64,000 bases of DNA from Henricia sp. BOLD:AAB3569 (lineage: Eukaryota > Echinodermata > Asteroidea > Spinulosida > Echinasteridae). Position numbers and translations under genes: made by a program. The stretch spans positions 62,001 through 126,000 of the forward strand of contig JBBELK010000002.1 of NCBI GenBank assembly GCA_037783545.1, given 5' to 3'. The notes under the pieces were generated by a model. It ran no database searches, was not told the origin of the DNA, and saw only the letters and a list, made by a program, of their open reading frames with translations. The stretch's first letter is position 1. Every line of letters begins with the position of its first letter. Below are positions 1 through 11,376 of the stretch, piece by piece.

Positions 1-2182
1 TTTGGTGACCAGGAGCCAATTTCATGGCGCTGTTTAGCACAAAATATTGTATTTGCTTTATTTTGCTAAAATGTCTCGCCAGCCAAAATCGTATGTGATT
101 TTGTTTTTACTATGTTGCTAATGTTTCTAAAAACCCAATTTTCCATAGGGATAGGCTAATAATTAGCTGGTAACTCATTTTACAAAAGTAAATAAATTCT
201 GTGTTTGGCGGATTAATGTGTAGATCTGTGATTTTCAATGACTCATTTCCCTCCATAGGCGCAGCCTACTGGGGCTTTATTTTTAAAAGAGACGCGCTTT
301 AGGCTCAGTGTGAATCCACCCAATATAAACCCCGCCGATTTACGATTTACCTTTGTGATTTACCGGCCAAAAACCGGATTATTACCAAACCATCGGATGA
401 TACAGAAAAATCTAACAAACATTTTTGATTTGTCCCGGTTCATGTACGGTCAGACCAGCCCGAAGTTGAGCCCAAACCTTTCCGGTCATGTGGGCCGATA
501 GGCTGATAAATCGCAAAAGTGTGCGCCGGGCTTTAAAAGCGGGTAAACACTATGAACATCTCACAATGGAAATTGGGCACACACCATTGTTACTAACAAT
601 GGAGTCACAATGAACATCTACATGTTTTTGCTCATAGTGAAATTTGACGCGCGTCATATACTGCACCTCGACAAAATGCTACACGCAGAGAATTTGTATG
701 AGCCGACTGACTGCAAATCCCAGAACTAGAGCTCATGTACGTGCTTCACGAAGCACGGATATCAGCCTGAAATAGCTTTTATGAAAGGTTTTTCTGACCT
801 TTGAACAATGTAGAATGTTGGGAAAACATTTGACTGGAAATCAAGATGCTGATCCATATATAGTTTCTTTGAACTGGCACTGCTCCAGTGTCACAACGCG
901 CGCACCGGATTTGTTGTGCACGCAACGCATGATCGATCGACCAGCATATACGTACGTACAGCATTGCCAAGAATGTACCGATATGCCTCTGTAGCTGTAT
1001 GCGTAGCTAGACGCGAGTGTGGCCGTTTTCTAAACACTTCCTTAAGTTCCTTCTTCTATACGTTCCGGCTACATGCAATTCACCATCTGAGCAATACAGC
1101 GCGTGAGCGCGTAGCATAAAAACGACCAGGAGAAAGACTAGGGGGTATCGCAATTGAGCAATTGGATATACCCCTCTAGGCCACCGCTGTATGTTGTGCA
1201 TGGTCCTACATGTACAAACACGTACGTGCATGACTTGTATTACTATACTGTGTGTAGCGATCGCTGAGGATCATGAATGCGCTGCATTCATACGTAAATT
1301 TGCGCGCGATACATGTACATGAATCGTGAATCACCCGATAGTGATTTCTAAAACCAGGTGAGGGTATCGCACTTTTGAATTTTATTTTGTCATTGATGAA
1401 ATAAACAAACAGCGAGTTCCAATAGTGACTGGACAACAAAAAAATGCATTTTTTGTTATTCTGATTTGTGTAAGTTCTTCGCATGTAACTTTTTTACATG
1501 ACAAAGTTTACAATTTCGGCCAAAACTGACCAGTGGTCAGTTTTGTCGATGTTTAGTATTTTTGAGCTCGCCATTGAACGTAGATTCCAAAAATACCACC
1601 CAAAGTCCATTTTGGACGAAGTTTAAAATTTCGGCCACTGCTGACCACTGACCACCACCTCAAAAAAATTGCGCTTCCCCGCTGACCCCGAAAATGACCT
1701 TCATGTTGCCATACGACCAAGTTGAAAATTTCGGCCACTGGACTGACCAATGACCTATAGAACTCTTAAGAAGCATTTTGTATAAGATGGGACTCGGATC
1801 AACGAAGATACTGTCCAAATTTGGCTGAAAACGACAAAAGATATTGGCACATATAGCATTTGGGTCATTCCAAAGAAAATGACCCGTACTGACCATTAGG
1901 TAGCCGATGGCCAAATTCTGTGAACAACCCATATGTAGCTTGGTCCAAAGATGTTACTGACCACATTTGACATTAATTGGGTGAAGACTGTGGAAGAAGA
2001 AGCATTTTAAAATTTTGAAGAAAATGACCAGTAGTGACCAGTAGTTGACCATTGACATCACGTGGTGGTCACCCAAGATAGGACTCCGGTCAAGGAAGAC
2101 TCTGTCCAAATCTGGTTGAAATCGGCCACGGCGTTTGGCAGTTATTAGCAGATGTATGATGTCACGTGACCGTTTGCCCGAA

Positions 2183-2219
2183 GAAAGAAAGAAAGAAAGA
2201 ATTTAGAAAGAAAGAAAGA
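2183..2219. repeat. GAAA microsatellite, 3' target duplication of LINE 1
   Basis: A (GAAA)n run broken once by GAATTTA lies directly beside the LINE 3' end. The same interrupted run is at 9017-9063 on the other side of the LINE, so the pair is read as a target-site duplication of roughly 30 bp. Confidence 0.75.
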
Positions 2220-2879
2220 CTTTTTTCCAAGAAAGACTTTATTACATCCTCGGTAACACAAGAAAACAATATATACAAACTAAAAACAAATTAATTTAAA
2301 TATTTAATAAGGATGCAAATAAGGAAAACGACAAATTTTACTTTGAATTGTATTTGTGAAATAATAAACAAGGATCATTAAACAGACATAAACGGTACTT
2401 TCCGTGTTTAAAAAAAATACAATCAGGAAAATATTACCATTAAATAAATAAATAATTAAACGGTTCTTTCCGTTTTACATTATAGAACAATAATTAAACA
2501 AATACCAATCGGGAGGAAAAAAAACACTAATTAATTTGAATAACCCGAAGGGGGGAGATGAGAGGAGGGAAGAGAGTGCCCATTCCCAAAAAAGGGATGG
2601 GCGGGGGAAAGCCGAGGCCACCAACCACAGCGTGCAGGCGCAGAGCACCCGCACCTGGCGGCCCAGGCAGGGAAAGGCGGACGGTAGAGGGCGGTGAAAG
2701 CACCGCGCTGTGCTTATGATAGATCACAGCTACGCTCCTCCGTCCACCGGGAAGGGAAGGGGATGGCGAAAAGCACGGGTGGGGAAAAGCACCCACCAGC
2801 ACCCAGAACGGTCGAGCAACCGATCCAGGCACCAGCGAGCTGTCGACGTTGTTCAGCCCGCCCCAAGGCCGGAGGGATA

Positions 2880-3210
2880 CCCCACGTCTCGACGAGTCGA
2901 GCAGCCGACCCCGGGGCAAGCAAGCCAAAGCCGACCGCAAGTCCCACCCGGCAAAAAAGGAGAAAAAGTAAGGACCACCCTCCCGGGCACAGCCCCGGGA
3001 CGATCCCCAGGCGGAAGCACCCCCTCCCCAGAGCAGTGGCCATTGCCATGTCTCGATTTCTCGAGCTGCTGCTCCAAAGAGAGAGCACCTCCAAAAGGGG
3101 CCAATCCCCGGACAGCACCCGGGAGGAGGTTCGTAGTGGGGCATCCTCTCCCCAGAGCAGTGGCATACGCCATGTCTCGACAGACTCGAGCAGCTGCCCC
3201 GGGGAGAAGA
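2880..3210 (-). other. Three spaced stem-loops in LINE 1 3' UTR
   Basis: Three copies of a CATGTCTCGA...TCGAG hairpin core lie at about 2884, 3046 and 3171, each followed by GCAGC/CAGCTG-type sequence. Read on the minus strand each can fold as CTCGA-loop-TCGAG. The same three-fold arrangement is in copy 2 (10993, 11184, 11313). Long frames across 2527-3270 on both strands come from this GC-rich repeat structure and are not believed to be genes. Confidence 0.55.
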
Positions 3211-3236
3211 GACCCCAAAATCAAGAAGTGTGGTGA

Positions 3237-6200
3237 CTATATCAACCACGTCATGCCGTTATTATTGTAAGTAAACAGAGTGTCATTAAAAGACCACTTG
3301 CGAAGAAAGCCTTCAATGTTATTGACAGATTTGTAAAAAGAGTTTTCAATGAGGATTTTATTTTTTATTCGTTGGAGCCAGACTGTTTTTGGATCAACAA
3401 AGTGGGATTTGCGGTAAAGAAAGTAGATGACATTTTTGCAGCTGATGATGAGGTAGTTAGCTAGACGGACCGCTCTTTTTGTGCGGCCCTTCGCGTGCGG
3501 GATCAGAGCCCAGTAGACGTCGAAAGTGAGATGAAGACGCGGGAGGAGGTCAGCCAGGAGGGACGCGAGAAGGTCAAGGGTGGGTTGGATGACCGGGCAC
3601 TGGATGAAAAGGTGCTGTATCGTGCCCCGCTCTCCGCACCATCCACAGGAGGAGTCGATATTCGGATTTAGATGATGGAGAACCGGGAGGGAGGGCAGGA
3701 AGTTATGAAGAAGCTGAAATTGCACATCGCCCTCTTTCTTAGAAGTAGGAAGTTCATAAATGTGTGTCCATTGGATGGAAGTTGAATTGTCGAGGAAGTC
3801 GTTAGCGTGCCAGTATGATGATCGAGGAGGAGAGGTGAGAACTTTAACAAAGTTTGCATAGATGGACTTGGATGGTGCGGAGAGTCCGTTCTGTGCAGAT
3901 GGCATGTTGAAAAGGACAGATGAGTCGGGAAATCTTGAAACGTTGGCGATGCTGGTCTTCGACTCACGGAGGCCATCTGCACAGAAGATTACAGGAAACG
4001 TTTGAAGAAGACCAAGGCGGAGGCGAAGAAGATCTTGAACGAGGAGTCGAAGGGACGGGGGGCGAAGACCAGAGAAGGAGGTGATAAGAACTTGACCGTC
4101 CATCCAGTGTCCGGTTGAAGCGTCGAGGAGGTGGCGAACAAGGGTGATCCCGCACGCTTTGAGCCGCACAGGAGGTGTTTCCCCATCACCAGCCGCATTA
4201 CAAGAGAGTGCGCTATTGAGGGGTAGATTAATGACGTGGTTGATATCGTCGGGTCGCGCTTCGATACGACCTCCGGAAGCCGTCCAAGCACGCATAACGT
4301 CGCTATAGAAAAGCGGGAGACTGGTGTGGAATTTGGGGTCAGTGTGAACATGAAAAAGCTGAAAATCGTAGTTTAGTTTGCGATATTGGCGTAGAAAATA
4401 GGACATGAATGAGAAGGCGGGGTGGGAAGAAAGATTGAGAAAACGTTGAACAATACCAAATCGGAAAGTCATGATGCGTGCTTGGAGGCAAGCTAAGCCC
4501 ATCCCTCCATTGTCAGGTTTTTGGTACAATACATCCTTTTTAAGGTAGTGTCTCTTATTGGACCAGACGAAATTGACAAGGCTTTTCTGGAATTCATCGA
4601 GAACATTGTTGGGAGGCGATAAAACAGCCAGACAGTGAAAAATTTTGGAAGCGGCTAGTTGATTTGCAATAAGAACCTTGCCTTTGAATGAAAGAGAGTA
4701 AAGGAGACGAGACCAAGAGGAAAGAGTTTTGTTCAGTTTGTCTTTGCATTTGGTCCAGTTTTTATTGTTGTAGTTGTTTGTGTTGCCCAGATGAACTCCG
4801 AGAAAAGCGAGGCCCTCGCTACTCCATTTAAAGTTTAAGGGCCTGTTAAGAACCAACCCACAATCCCTGGGACTTTTGGGTGTTTAAACATGCTGCTGAG
4901 GCGTCCCTGAAAAGGTTATAGACCCTTTCAGCGACACCGAAGCCTGCATCGCTGGTGATAAACAAAGTCACGTCGTCTGCGTACGCCGATACGGCCAGCG
5001 AGGCGTCATTACCGGGAATACGAAGAGAATAAACAGACAGTTTTTGACGAAAGTTATGAAGCAGCGGCTCAATGGCGATGGAGTACAGCAGCCCCGAGAG
5101 CGGGCATCCCTGTCTTATTCCCCTTTCAAAAGAAAAGGGAGAGGTCAGGGAGCCACCGACTTTGACAAGGCTCTCGGCGCCGCTATATAAGAGTTCTATG
5201 TATCGAATGAACCGGTCCCCAAAGCCCATGGCTCTCATTGTGCTAAACAGGTAGCCGTGGTCGACATTGTCAAAAGCTTTCTTCTGGTCAAGGTTGACCA
5301 CGGCTAAGGGAAGATTATTAGAATTGCAATAAAAAAGAACGTCCCTTATTAAATTTAAATTATCATGGATAGATCGACCCGGAACACAGTAACTCTGGTC
5401 CGGGTCGATGACGCTGCCAATGCATTGCTTGAGCCTACCGGCAAGCAACTTGGCCAAAATCTTGTAGTCGGTATTAAGAAGGGAGACGGGGCGCCAATTG
5501 GCAATATCCGCCAGATCGCCTTTCTTCGGAAGAAGGGTAATGACGCCCCGCCTAAGGGAATGAGGAAGTGAACCTGAGCTGAGGGATGCATTCAGAACAG
5601 TAAGAAAGTCATCTTTAAGAATGGGCCAGAAAGACTGAAAAAATTCGGAAGTGAGACCATCCAGACCAGGGGTTTTGTTGTTGCCAAGTTCCTTGACGGC
5701 AAGCTCAAGTTCCTGCAAAGTTAGAGGACGGTCAAGATCCTCAGCCTCTGCAGGATCAAGTACATTTAAACCCTCTATGATTTGGTGGAGAGCGCCCTCG
5801 TCAGTCGGGGCGTTAGCGTACAGAGTTTTATAAAAGTCGTGGACGTGAGATTTAATTTCTCTCGGGTCCTCAGAGATGATCCCAGAGGGTAGTCGGACCC
5901 GAGAGATGTGTTTAGATGTGGAGTTATTCTTTTCGAGATTGAAAAAGAAAGTAGAACAGGTGTCAGTTTCTGTAGAAAATTTGAAACGTGATCTGACGAG
6001 AGCGCCTTCAGCCTCAGATCTAATGAGAAAATTTAAATTATTTCTTTGTTCTGCAACAGCAGCTTTAATTTCGGGTGTGAAGTCTGGCGCAGACTGAAGT
6101 TCATTGATTCTTTGATTGAGATGAAGGAGATTTCATCTGAGAGATGGATTTTATGTGGGACTTCCCGAAATCCCACCACGAGGCTAGATCCGGGAAGTCC

Positions 6201-7078
6201 CTCTTTTTATTTGTCCAATCATCCCAGAAAATTCGTATGATATCTTTGTAATTTTCGTCTTCCAGAAGAGTGTTGTTGAAGTGCCAATAGGCACCTCCCT
6301 TCTGGAGATTACTTGGAAGTTTCAAAATGATTTTTACGGCACTGTGGTCAGAGAGGGAGCAAGGAATTATAGAAGATGAGTGGACGGAAGAGATCAGATG
6401 AGGAGGAAAGTAAAAACGGTCCAACCTGGCTTTCGAAACACCGTGCACATTTGCAGGGTTGCTTCGATGCCAGGTGAACTCCGTTTCAATGGGGTTCAGT
6501 CTGCGCCAGGCATCACAGAGGGTCAAAGTATTGACAGCGCCTCTGAGAGCCATGGCAACTTTGGGCCTGCGTTCAACAGATGTACACAGACGATCGAGAC
6601 TTGGATTTAAGGTACAATTAAAATCACCAGCAACGAAGACACTGCCATCGATGCTGGAACTGTGGTCCACAAGGGACTGAATGGCATCAAGCGCGACTTT
6701 GTCATTTTGAGGAATGTAAGTATTATAAAGGTGGTAAATAGAGTCTTGGAATTTGAAGTGAATGTAATGAACATATCCGGCAACGATAGAAGAGTGAGAA
6801 ATTACGTCAATTTTGCTTGTGTTGATAAGGGTAGTCACTCCCGACCCCATGGTGGGGCCGGGAGAGCAATACGGGGTATGGGACCACATATTCCAGCACG
6901 AGTTTTTGTCGTTAAGATTATATGTTTCTTGAAGAAGGATGATGTCAGGGTTATGGTAAACCCTGTCAAAAAGAACTTGCAAAGATGCATTTTTGATGGG
7001 AGAGGCACAGCCTCCAGTGTTCAAAGTTATCAATGACAGTGTCATCGTGCAGGCATATAGCAGATACAGAAACTCCAT
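3237..7078 (-). pseudogene. LINE 1 ORF2: endonuclease and reverse transcriptase, broken
   Basis: ORF2 of the Tx1-like LINE. The apurinic-like endonuclease is encoded at 7078 down to about 6101 (SLITLNTGG, ILLQETYNL, VAGDFNC, LSDHSAVK). The reverse transcriptase is in a second open block, 5718-4846 (GNNKTPGLDGLTSEFF, LDQKKAFDNVDHGYL, RQGCPLSGLLY, SAYADDVTLF). The third block, 4856-3237, holds the thumb and C-terminal region ending in a Cys/His motif (CGWCGERGTIQHLFIQC) typical of L1/Tx1 ORF2. Against copy 2, a deletion of about 30 bp near 6115-6140 ends the first block, and a further frame change lies near 4850. The enzyme would nick the target and copy LINE RNA in place; this copy cannot make it whole. 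Confidence 0.85.
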
Positions 7079-7098
7079 TATAATTAAAGAAAATACAT

Positions 7099-8782
7099 TT
7101 ATTTACCAAGCGTGGTGGCGAGTTTGTGTATCCGCTGCAGCATGTTTTTACCCAGGGGAGCGTGCGTGCGGAGAGTTTTGAGTTGTCTGGCCAGCCCAGG
7201 AATGTCAGAAGTATACTTTCTGGCAATCTTGGCCGGCCTCTTGCAGGCTTTGACGGAGCACAAGAATTTCATGAGTTGTTCCGACGACAGGGGGCCGCGG
7301 GTGACTGGGAGGATGTCAGACAAGAGATCTTCTTCCGTCTGAGTATCCTCCCAGGTCATCGAGTCCGTGTCGGTGCTTCTGCTGCCGGGAGTAGAAAGAA
7401 CCGACGTTTGTGACATGGAGATGGGAGTGGTGGGATTTAGTGAAGGAGGGGCGGGGACACGGGCACTAGGACCCGGCCGAGGGGAGGGAGCGGCAGAGGC
7501 AATGGAGCGCGGTGCGGGAATAGGGGCGGGGACAGGAGGAGGAAGGATATGAGAGGGAGTGACCAGGGTAGGGATGGGGGCAGGAGGGGTGGGGGCAGGA
7601 GGGGTGGGGACGGAAGGGGAAAAGGGCGAGGGGGGAGGAGCTGGTGTTGGGGTGTTGAGAGCCTGAGAGACTGAAGGAGACTGCGCAGATTTAGGGCTCT
7701 TAGAATTACGGGCCATTTTTCGTACAGGGGAATTAGGTTTGAGGGTGGTCATTTTGAAGGGGGTCGGGGGAGAGGCATTTAAAGTTTTTTTTCGTTTAGT
7801 AAGGACCTCCGAAAAAGTCCTGGAGGGGGCGGGAGGAGAGCCATAAATGTGCGCAGTGTTCTGTCCAAGGGGGGTGGCACCCGCGCTCGCGGCGCCCGCA
7901 GCAGGCCCACCGGCACCGGCCGGCCGCGAAGCACCGGCCGGACCGTCAGCACCGTGCGTGCTGGCAGTACCAGCCAGGCCCGAAACACCGGCCGACCGGG
8001 GCGGGCCGCTCGCAGGCACCGTCGACCTCGGGGCAGGTTTAGGAGGGGCGGTCGTGGACTGATTAGATTTTTTGGGAGGATGTTTTGGATCGGATTTTTT
8101 GTTTTTACTGTGCATGAACGTGGGAGGTGGATTGAGCGGGTTGTCTGTGGTCGGGTCGGGTTGGTTGTCGGGGATGGAGGGGTGGTGTTTTTTGCAGTTC
8201 TTGCTGATGTGGCCGAACTCCCGGCAGTGGAAACACCGAACCGACTCGGTAGTGAGAAAGACGCGATAATTTGTTCCTGAATAAATAAAATTAATGTGGT
8301 CGGGAGGATTAATGGTGGGATCGAGAAGGACTTGGACCTGTCGTCGGAAACTCATTATGTGCGATTGGGTTTTGTTTTTTAGTCCCAGGGGTATGGGCCG
8401 AATCTGAGAAAAGCTGGCCGACAATGACTCCGTTCGGAACTTCTGGGTAGACGTTTGAAAGAGTCAACCGGGTAGTAGGACGAACGAGTGGAGTCAGCTC
8501 GAGATAGGAGCCATCGTAGGAGAGGCCATCTTGGACCGCCTCGATGACTGCCTGTCTCGAGCTGAGATAGAAAGCAATACGACCATTGGAAATTCTTGAT
8601 GCGGACAGTATGGATTGTGATGGTAATTGAGTTGATATAACATCAATGTAGTGTTGAACGGAGACATTGTCCGCCGCTTTGAAAGACACGCCATTGTTCC
8701 TGGTGACGCCCGGAAAGGGGCCGTCACCAGGAACAATGGAGCCAGCAGAGCCAGCCGTGCTAGTGCTGGGCTGACCCTGCAT
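7099..8782 (-). pseudogene. LINE 1 ORF1: zinc-knuckle RNA-binding protein, frameshifted
   Basis: Starts at ATG 8782 (MQGQPSTSTAG), matching the start in copy 2. An N-terminal RRM-like region (VPNGVIVGQL) is followed by a CCHC knuckle, CFHCREFGHISKNC, and a long proline/serine/alanine-rich tail with a conserved end (LARQLKTLRTHAPLGKNML). About 20 bp present in copy 2 are missing near 8410, which throws the two halves into different frames (8782-8309 and 8424-7099). Family knowledge: Tx1 ORF1 binds LINE RNA. The Pro-rich tail is shorter in some tracts and longer in others than in copy 2, as expected for slippage-prone repeats. Confidence 0.85.
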
Positions 8783-9016
8783 GGCGGGTTCCGCACGACT
8801 GACCGCAACGGCCAGCCATGAGGAAACTTAACAGAAATGAACAAAAATAAACCTTAAAAATACACAAAATTAATAAAACCTGACAAATCGAGGATGGTCC
8901 AGCAGAATCTGTATGTTATACCGGTTACAACAGTATAAAAATTTGTAACCGGAATAAGTCAAAAACTAAGATTTTCTTACGTTTTCCGGAGCTCGATAGA
9001 AACACGACCGCCACGA

Positions 9017-9063
9017 GAAAGAAAGAAGGAAAGAAAGAAAGAAAGAATTTAGAAAGAAAGAAA
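9017..9063. repeat. GAAA microsatellite, 5' target duplication of LINE 1
   Basis: The (GAAA)n run with the same GAATTTA interruption as 2183-2219, followed by TCGGACGATCACAATATACC of the Helentron-like 5' end. Confidence 0.75.
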
Positions 9064-10414
9064 TCGGACGATCACAATATACCAGCGTGCTGCGCACGGC
9101 TGATATAATAACAGGATATTCTTGTGCGTCGCTTCACTCCACATTCCTGGCCGTATTTTCTTCAAGCAGCGCGCGTCAAATTTGCATGCCGAACGCGTAA
9201 ATAAAGTTCAGTGTGCATGAAAAAAAGTTTAGTGTGCATATCCAATTCATCTACATGTACATGACTTTTGTAATTCATTCCATGCCGCACTCCAAATTCC
9301 TTCCATCCCGCATTTTCGCCAAGCAACGCGCGTCAAATTGCATAAAGAACACGCGAAAATAGTCAGTGTGCATCTCCAATTCATCTAATTTTATAGGCAT
9401 GTTCCCGGGGCATGTTCAGACGGCAAATTATTATCAATAAGGAGGGTGGATATTCACACACAGCCTTTTTGTGTGTAAATTCGACGCGCATCGCTTTCAC
9501 GGAAAGCGGTTTGGAGGGAATTTGGAGTGAAAGGATGCTCTGATAACCACATAAACAACTTGATTTTGTGTATTACAATATTCTGTTAAATATTGTTCGC
9601 GCGAAAAGGATCAATGTTCAAGAATCCGCGCTCATCATTGATGAAACGTTTGTTGTGTTTGCTTATTTGGATAGGCCATATAGCAGTGGTCAGTTTCGCC
9701 GATGCAACTTTTGGCGGTGGAAAATGATACAGTTTAGTCACTTTAATTTACACTTAATCATTACACGTAGCCTACATTGAGTATTTATAGGTAGTACGTA
9801 CTAACGTACATACATTGTAACCCGGTGACCAATCAAGGATATCTTGCGCTGTACATAATCCCACCCAGTTCTTGCCTCTTCTTCAGTGAATTCGCAAACA
9901 AATGGACAAAAGCTGAATTAAGAAAGTTCTTATTTTTTTTGCCAACCCAGTACCCGAGAACTCCACTCAACATAGTCAATCACAGCGCCCCCAGATTTAC
10001 GCCGGATGAAACACAGAACAGCCGTATGTCAAAGCTACCCGTTCAAAACAAATGGACTCGTTTGTCGACGGCCGTTGTATCTTGCATTTATTATATGGAA
10101 TGAGATTTTGGCGGGCGTCTGGCGGGACTTTTGCAGCAGAAAATTCGTCTGGCAAGGGCCATTCCGTACTCTGTGTGGTGTGCTCTTTCATCTAAACTTA
10201 GTTTCATGTGGTACCTCGAATGTTTGATCCAGCGCAATTTGTTGACCCCTTTGGGGGTCCCCAGGGGTCAAACGCAGCAGAGAGACCCAGGCAGACGCCC
10301 AGATCTGCAAATACTAGGTCACTTCATAAATGTTTCTACCCTCAGTTGTTGGTACCTCGTTCGTTTAACCAGTTATTAGCAGATATGTGATGTCACGTGA
10401 CCGTTTGCCCGATG

Positions 10415-10454
10415 AAAGAAAGAAAGAAAGAATTTAGAAAGAAAGAAAGAAAGA
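10415..10454. repeat. GAAA microsatellite, 3' target duplication of LINE 2
   Basis: The (GAAA)n run with one GAATTTA interruption, repeated at 17213-17255 on the other flank of LINE 2. It is the same position in the carrier repeat as for LINE 1. Confidence 0.75.
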
Positions 10455-10984
10455 CTTTTTTTTTTGACTTTTCCAAGGACAACTTTATTACATTTCTGTG
10501 AAACAAAATACAATATTTACAAACTTAAAAAGAAATTAATTACACAGATAATGCAATTAAGGAAAAGTAAAACTTTAGTTTTATGACAACAAATAAAGAA
10601 AAACAATACAGAGATACAGAGAAATAAACCAAGAGACAAGTTTATTAGTTTAATTATTACATGAATATCATTAAGGGGAGGGGAGGTGACAAAGGAATGC
10701 CCATTCCAAAAGAGGAGAGGGGCAGGGAAAGCCAGAGCCATCAACCACTGTGTGCGGTTGCAGTGCATCCGCACGTGACGGCTCTGGCAGGAAAAGGTTG
10801 GCGGTAGAGGGCGGTATACACCGCGCTGTGCTTTTTGGGGGGCACAGCTACCCTCCGCCGTCCACCGGGGAGGGGGTGGGGGAAGAAAAAATTTGAACAA
10901 CTATAATTAAATTAAACAAATGGAGGTGGGGGCGGAGGTCCAGCAAACTGTGGACGCCGACAAGCCCGTCCAACGATCGGAGGC

Positions 10985-11345
10985 ATAACGCCATGTCTCG
11001 ACGAGTCGAGCAGCCGATCCAAGGACGAGCGAGCCGACGCCGAAACAAAAGCCCCCACCTACAAAGACAAAAATAATCAATCAATTTAAAGAAATCTTTT
11101 TACAAAAGGAGGCCCGTTCCCGGGCATGATCCCAGGAGGACCCCAAAGGTGGGCACTCCCTCCCCAGAAACAGTGGCCATTGCCATGTCTCGAATGCTCG
11201 AGCTGCTGTTCCGGAGAGAAAGAAAACCAGAAAAAAAAGGTCCATCCCAGGAAAAGGACCCGGGAGGGGCTCCACAGTGGAGCATCCCCTCCCCGGAGCA
11301 GAGGCATACGCCATGTCTCGACAAGGTCGAGCAACTGCCCCGAGG
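10985..11345 (-). other. Three spaced stem-loops in LINE 2 3' UTR
   Basis: The hairpin core CATGTCTCGA...TCGAG is found at about 10993, 11184 and 11313, matching the three in LINE 1 with similar spacing. Conservation between two diverged copies suggests an RNA structure that matters to the element, perhaps for recognition by its own reverse transcriptase. That role is inference. Confidence 0.55.
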
Positions 11346-11376
11346 AGAAGAAAACCCCAAAACAAAAGGCTGGCGG

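Larger units (their letters stand above)
2220..9016 (-). mobile_element. Tx1-clade LINE, copy 1
   Basis: A full-length but decayed non-LTR retrotransposon on the minus strand, about 6.8 kb. Order from its 5' end: leader (9016-8783), ORF1 with a zinc knuckle, ORF2 with endonuclease and reverse transcriptase, a 3' UTR of about 1 kb, then AATAAA near 2236 and a short A-run near 2221-2226. The endonuclease start SLITLNTGG, the LCDAWRRLNP and ARLDRFY motifs, and RT blocks such as ANWRPVSLLNTDYKILAK are those of the Tx1 group of the L1 superfamily. It sits in the GAAA microsatellite of a Helentron-like element. Both ORFs are broken. Confidence 0.85.
726..9106 (-). mobile_element. Helentron-like rolling-circle element 1, split by a LINE
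   Basis: Comparison with 45897-45905 gives the boundaries: the host sequence continues from 725 to 9107 with at most a 2-bp (AA) overlap. Read on the minus strand the element starts with TTATATCAGCC, followed by a hairpin around GTGCGCAGCAC, the motif TATATTGTGATCG, a (TTTC)n microsatellite and CGGTCACGTGAC. It ends with the perfect hairpin CGTGCTTC/GAAGCACG, about ten bases, then CTAG. A 3' hairpin before CTAG and insertion without clear duplication are Helitron traits. The TTATA start, 5' hairpin and microsatellite resemble Helentron-derived interspersed elements. No Rep/helicase frame is present, so it is non-autonomous. Its body, 726-2182, holds no gene I recognise. Confidence 0.55.
1..10370 (+). 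mobile_element. Element A, copy 1 (partial, interrupted)
   Basis: Positions 1-725 match 45178-45901 almost base for base, and 9107-10370 match 45900-46039 plus 48020-49170. This is a second copy of the long-inverted-end element at 44654-49193. Its left arm lies outside the window. The copy is interrupted at 725/9107 by a Helentron-like element, and stops at 10370, about 24 bases short of the terminus seen in copy 2. It lacks the 2-kb foldback of copy 2, so it shows the empty site for that insertion near 9245. It has no reading frame of meaningful length and is probably non-autonomous. Confidence 0.8.

Noticed and set aside
2183-2219. Plain slippage microsatellite unrelated to the LINE
   Set aside because: The same single GAATTTA interruption on both sides of both LINEs is better explained by target duplication of one pre-existing tract.
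2527-3270. Long overlapping frames on both strands (up to 240 codons)
   Set aside because: They cover the GC-rich, hairpin-repeat 3' UTR of LINE 1; open frames on both strands come from composition, and the corresponding area of LINE 2 does not keep the frames.
7779-8280. Arg/Gly/Ala-rich frames on the plus strand
   Set aside because: Antisense shadows of the proline-rich part of LINE ORF1.
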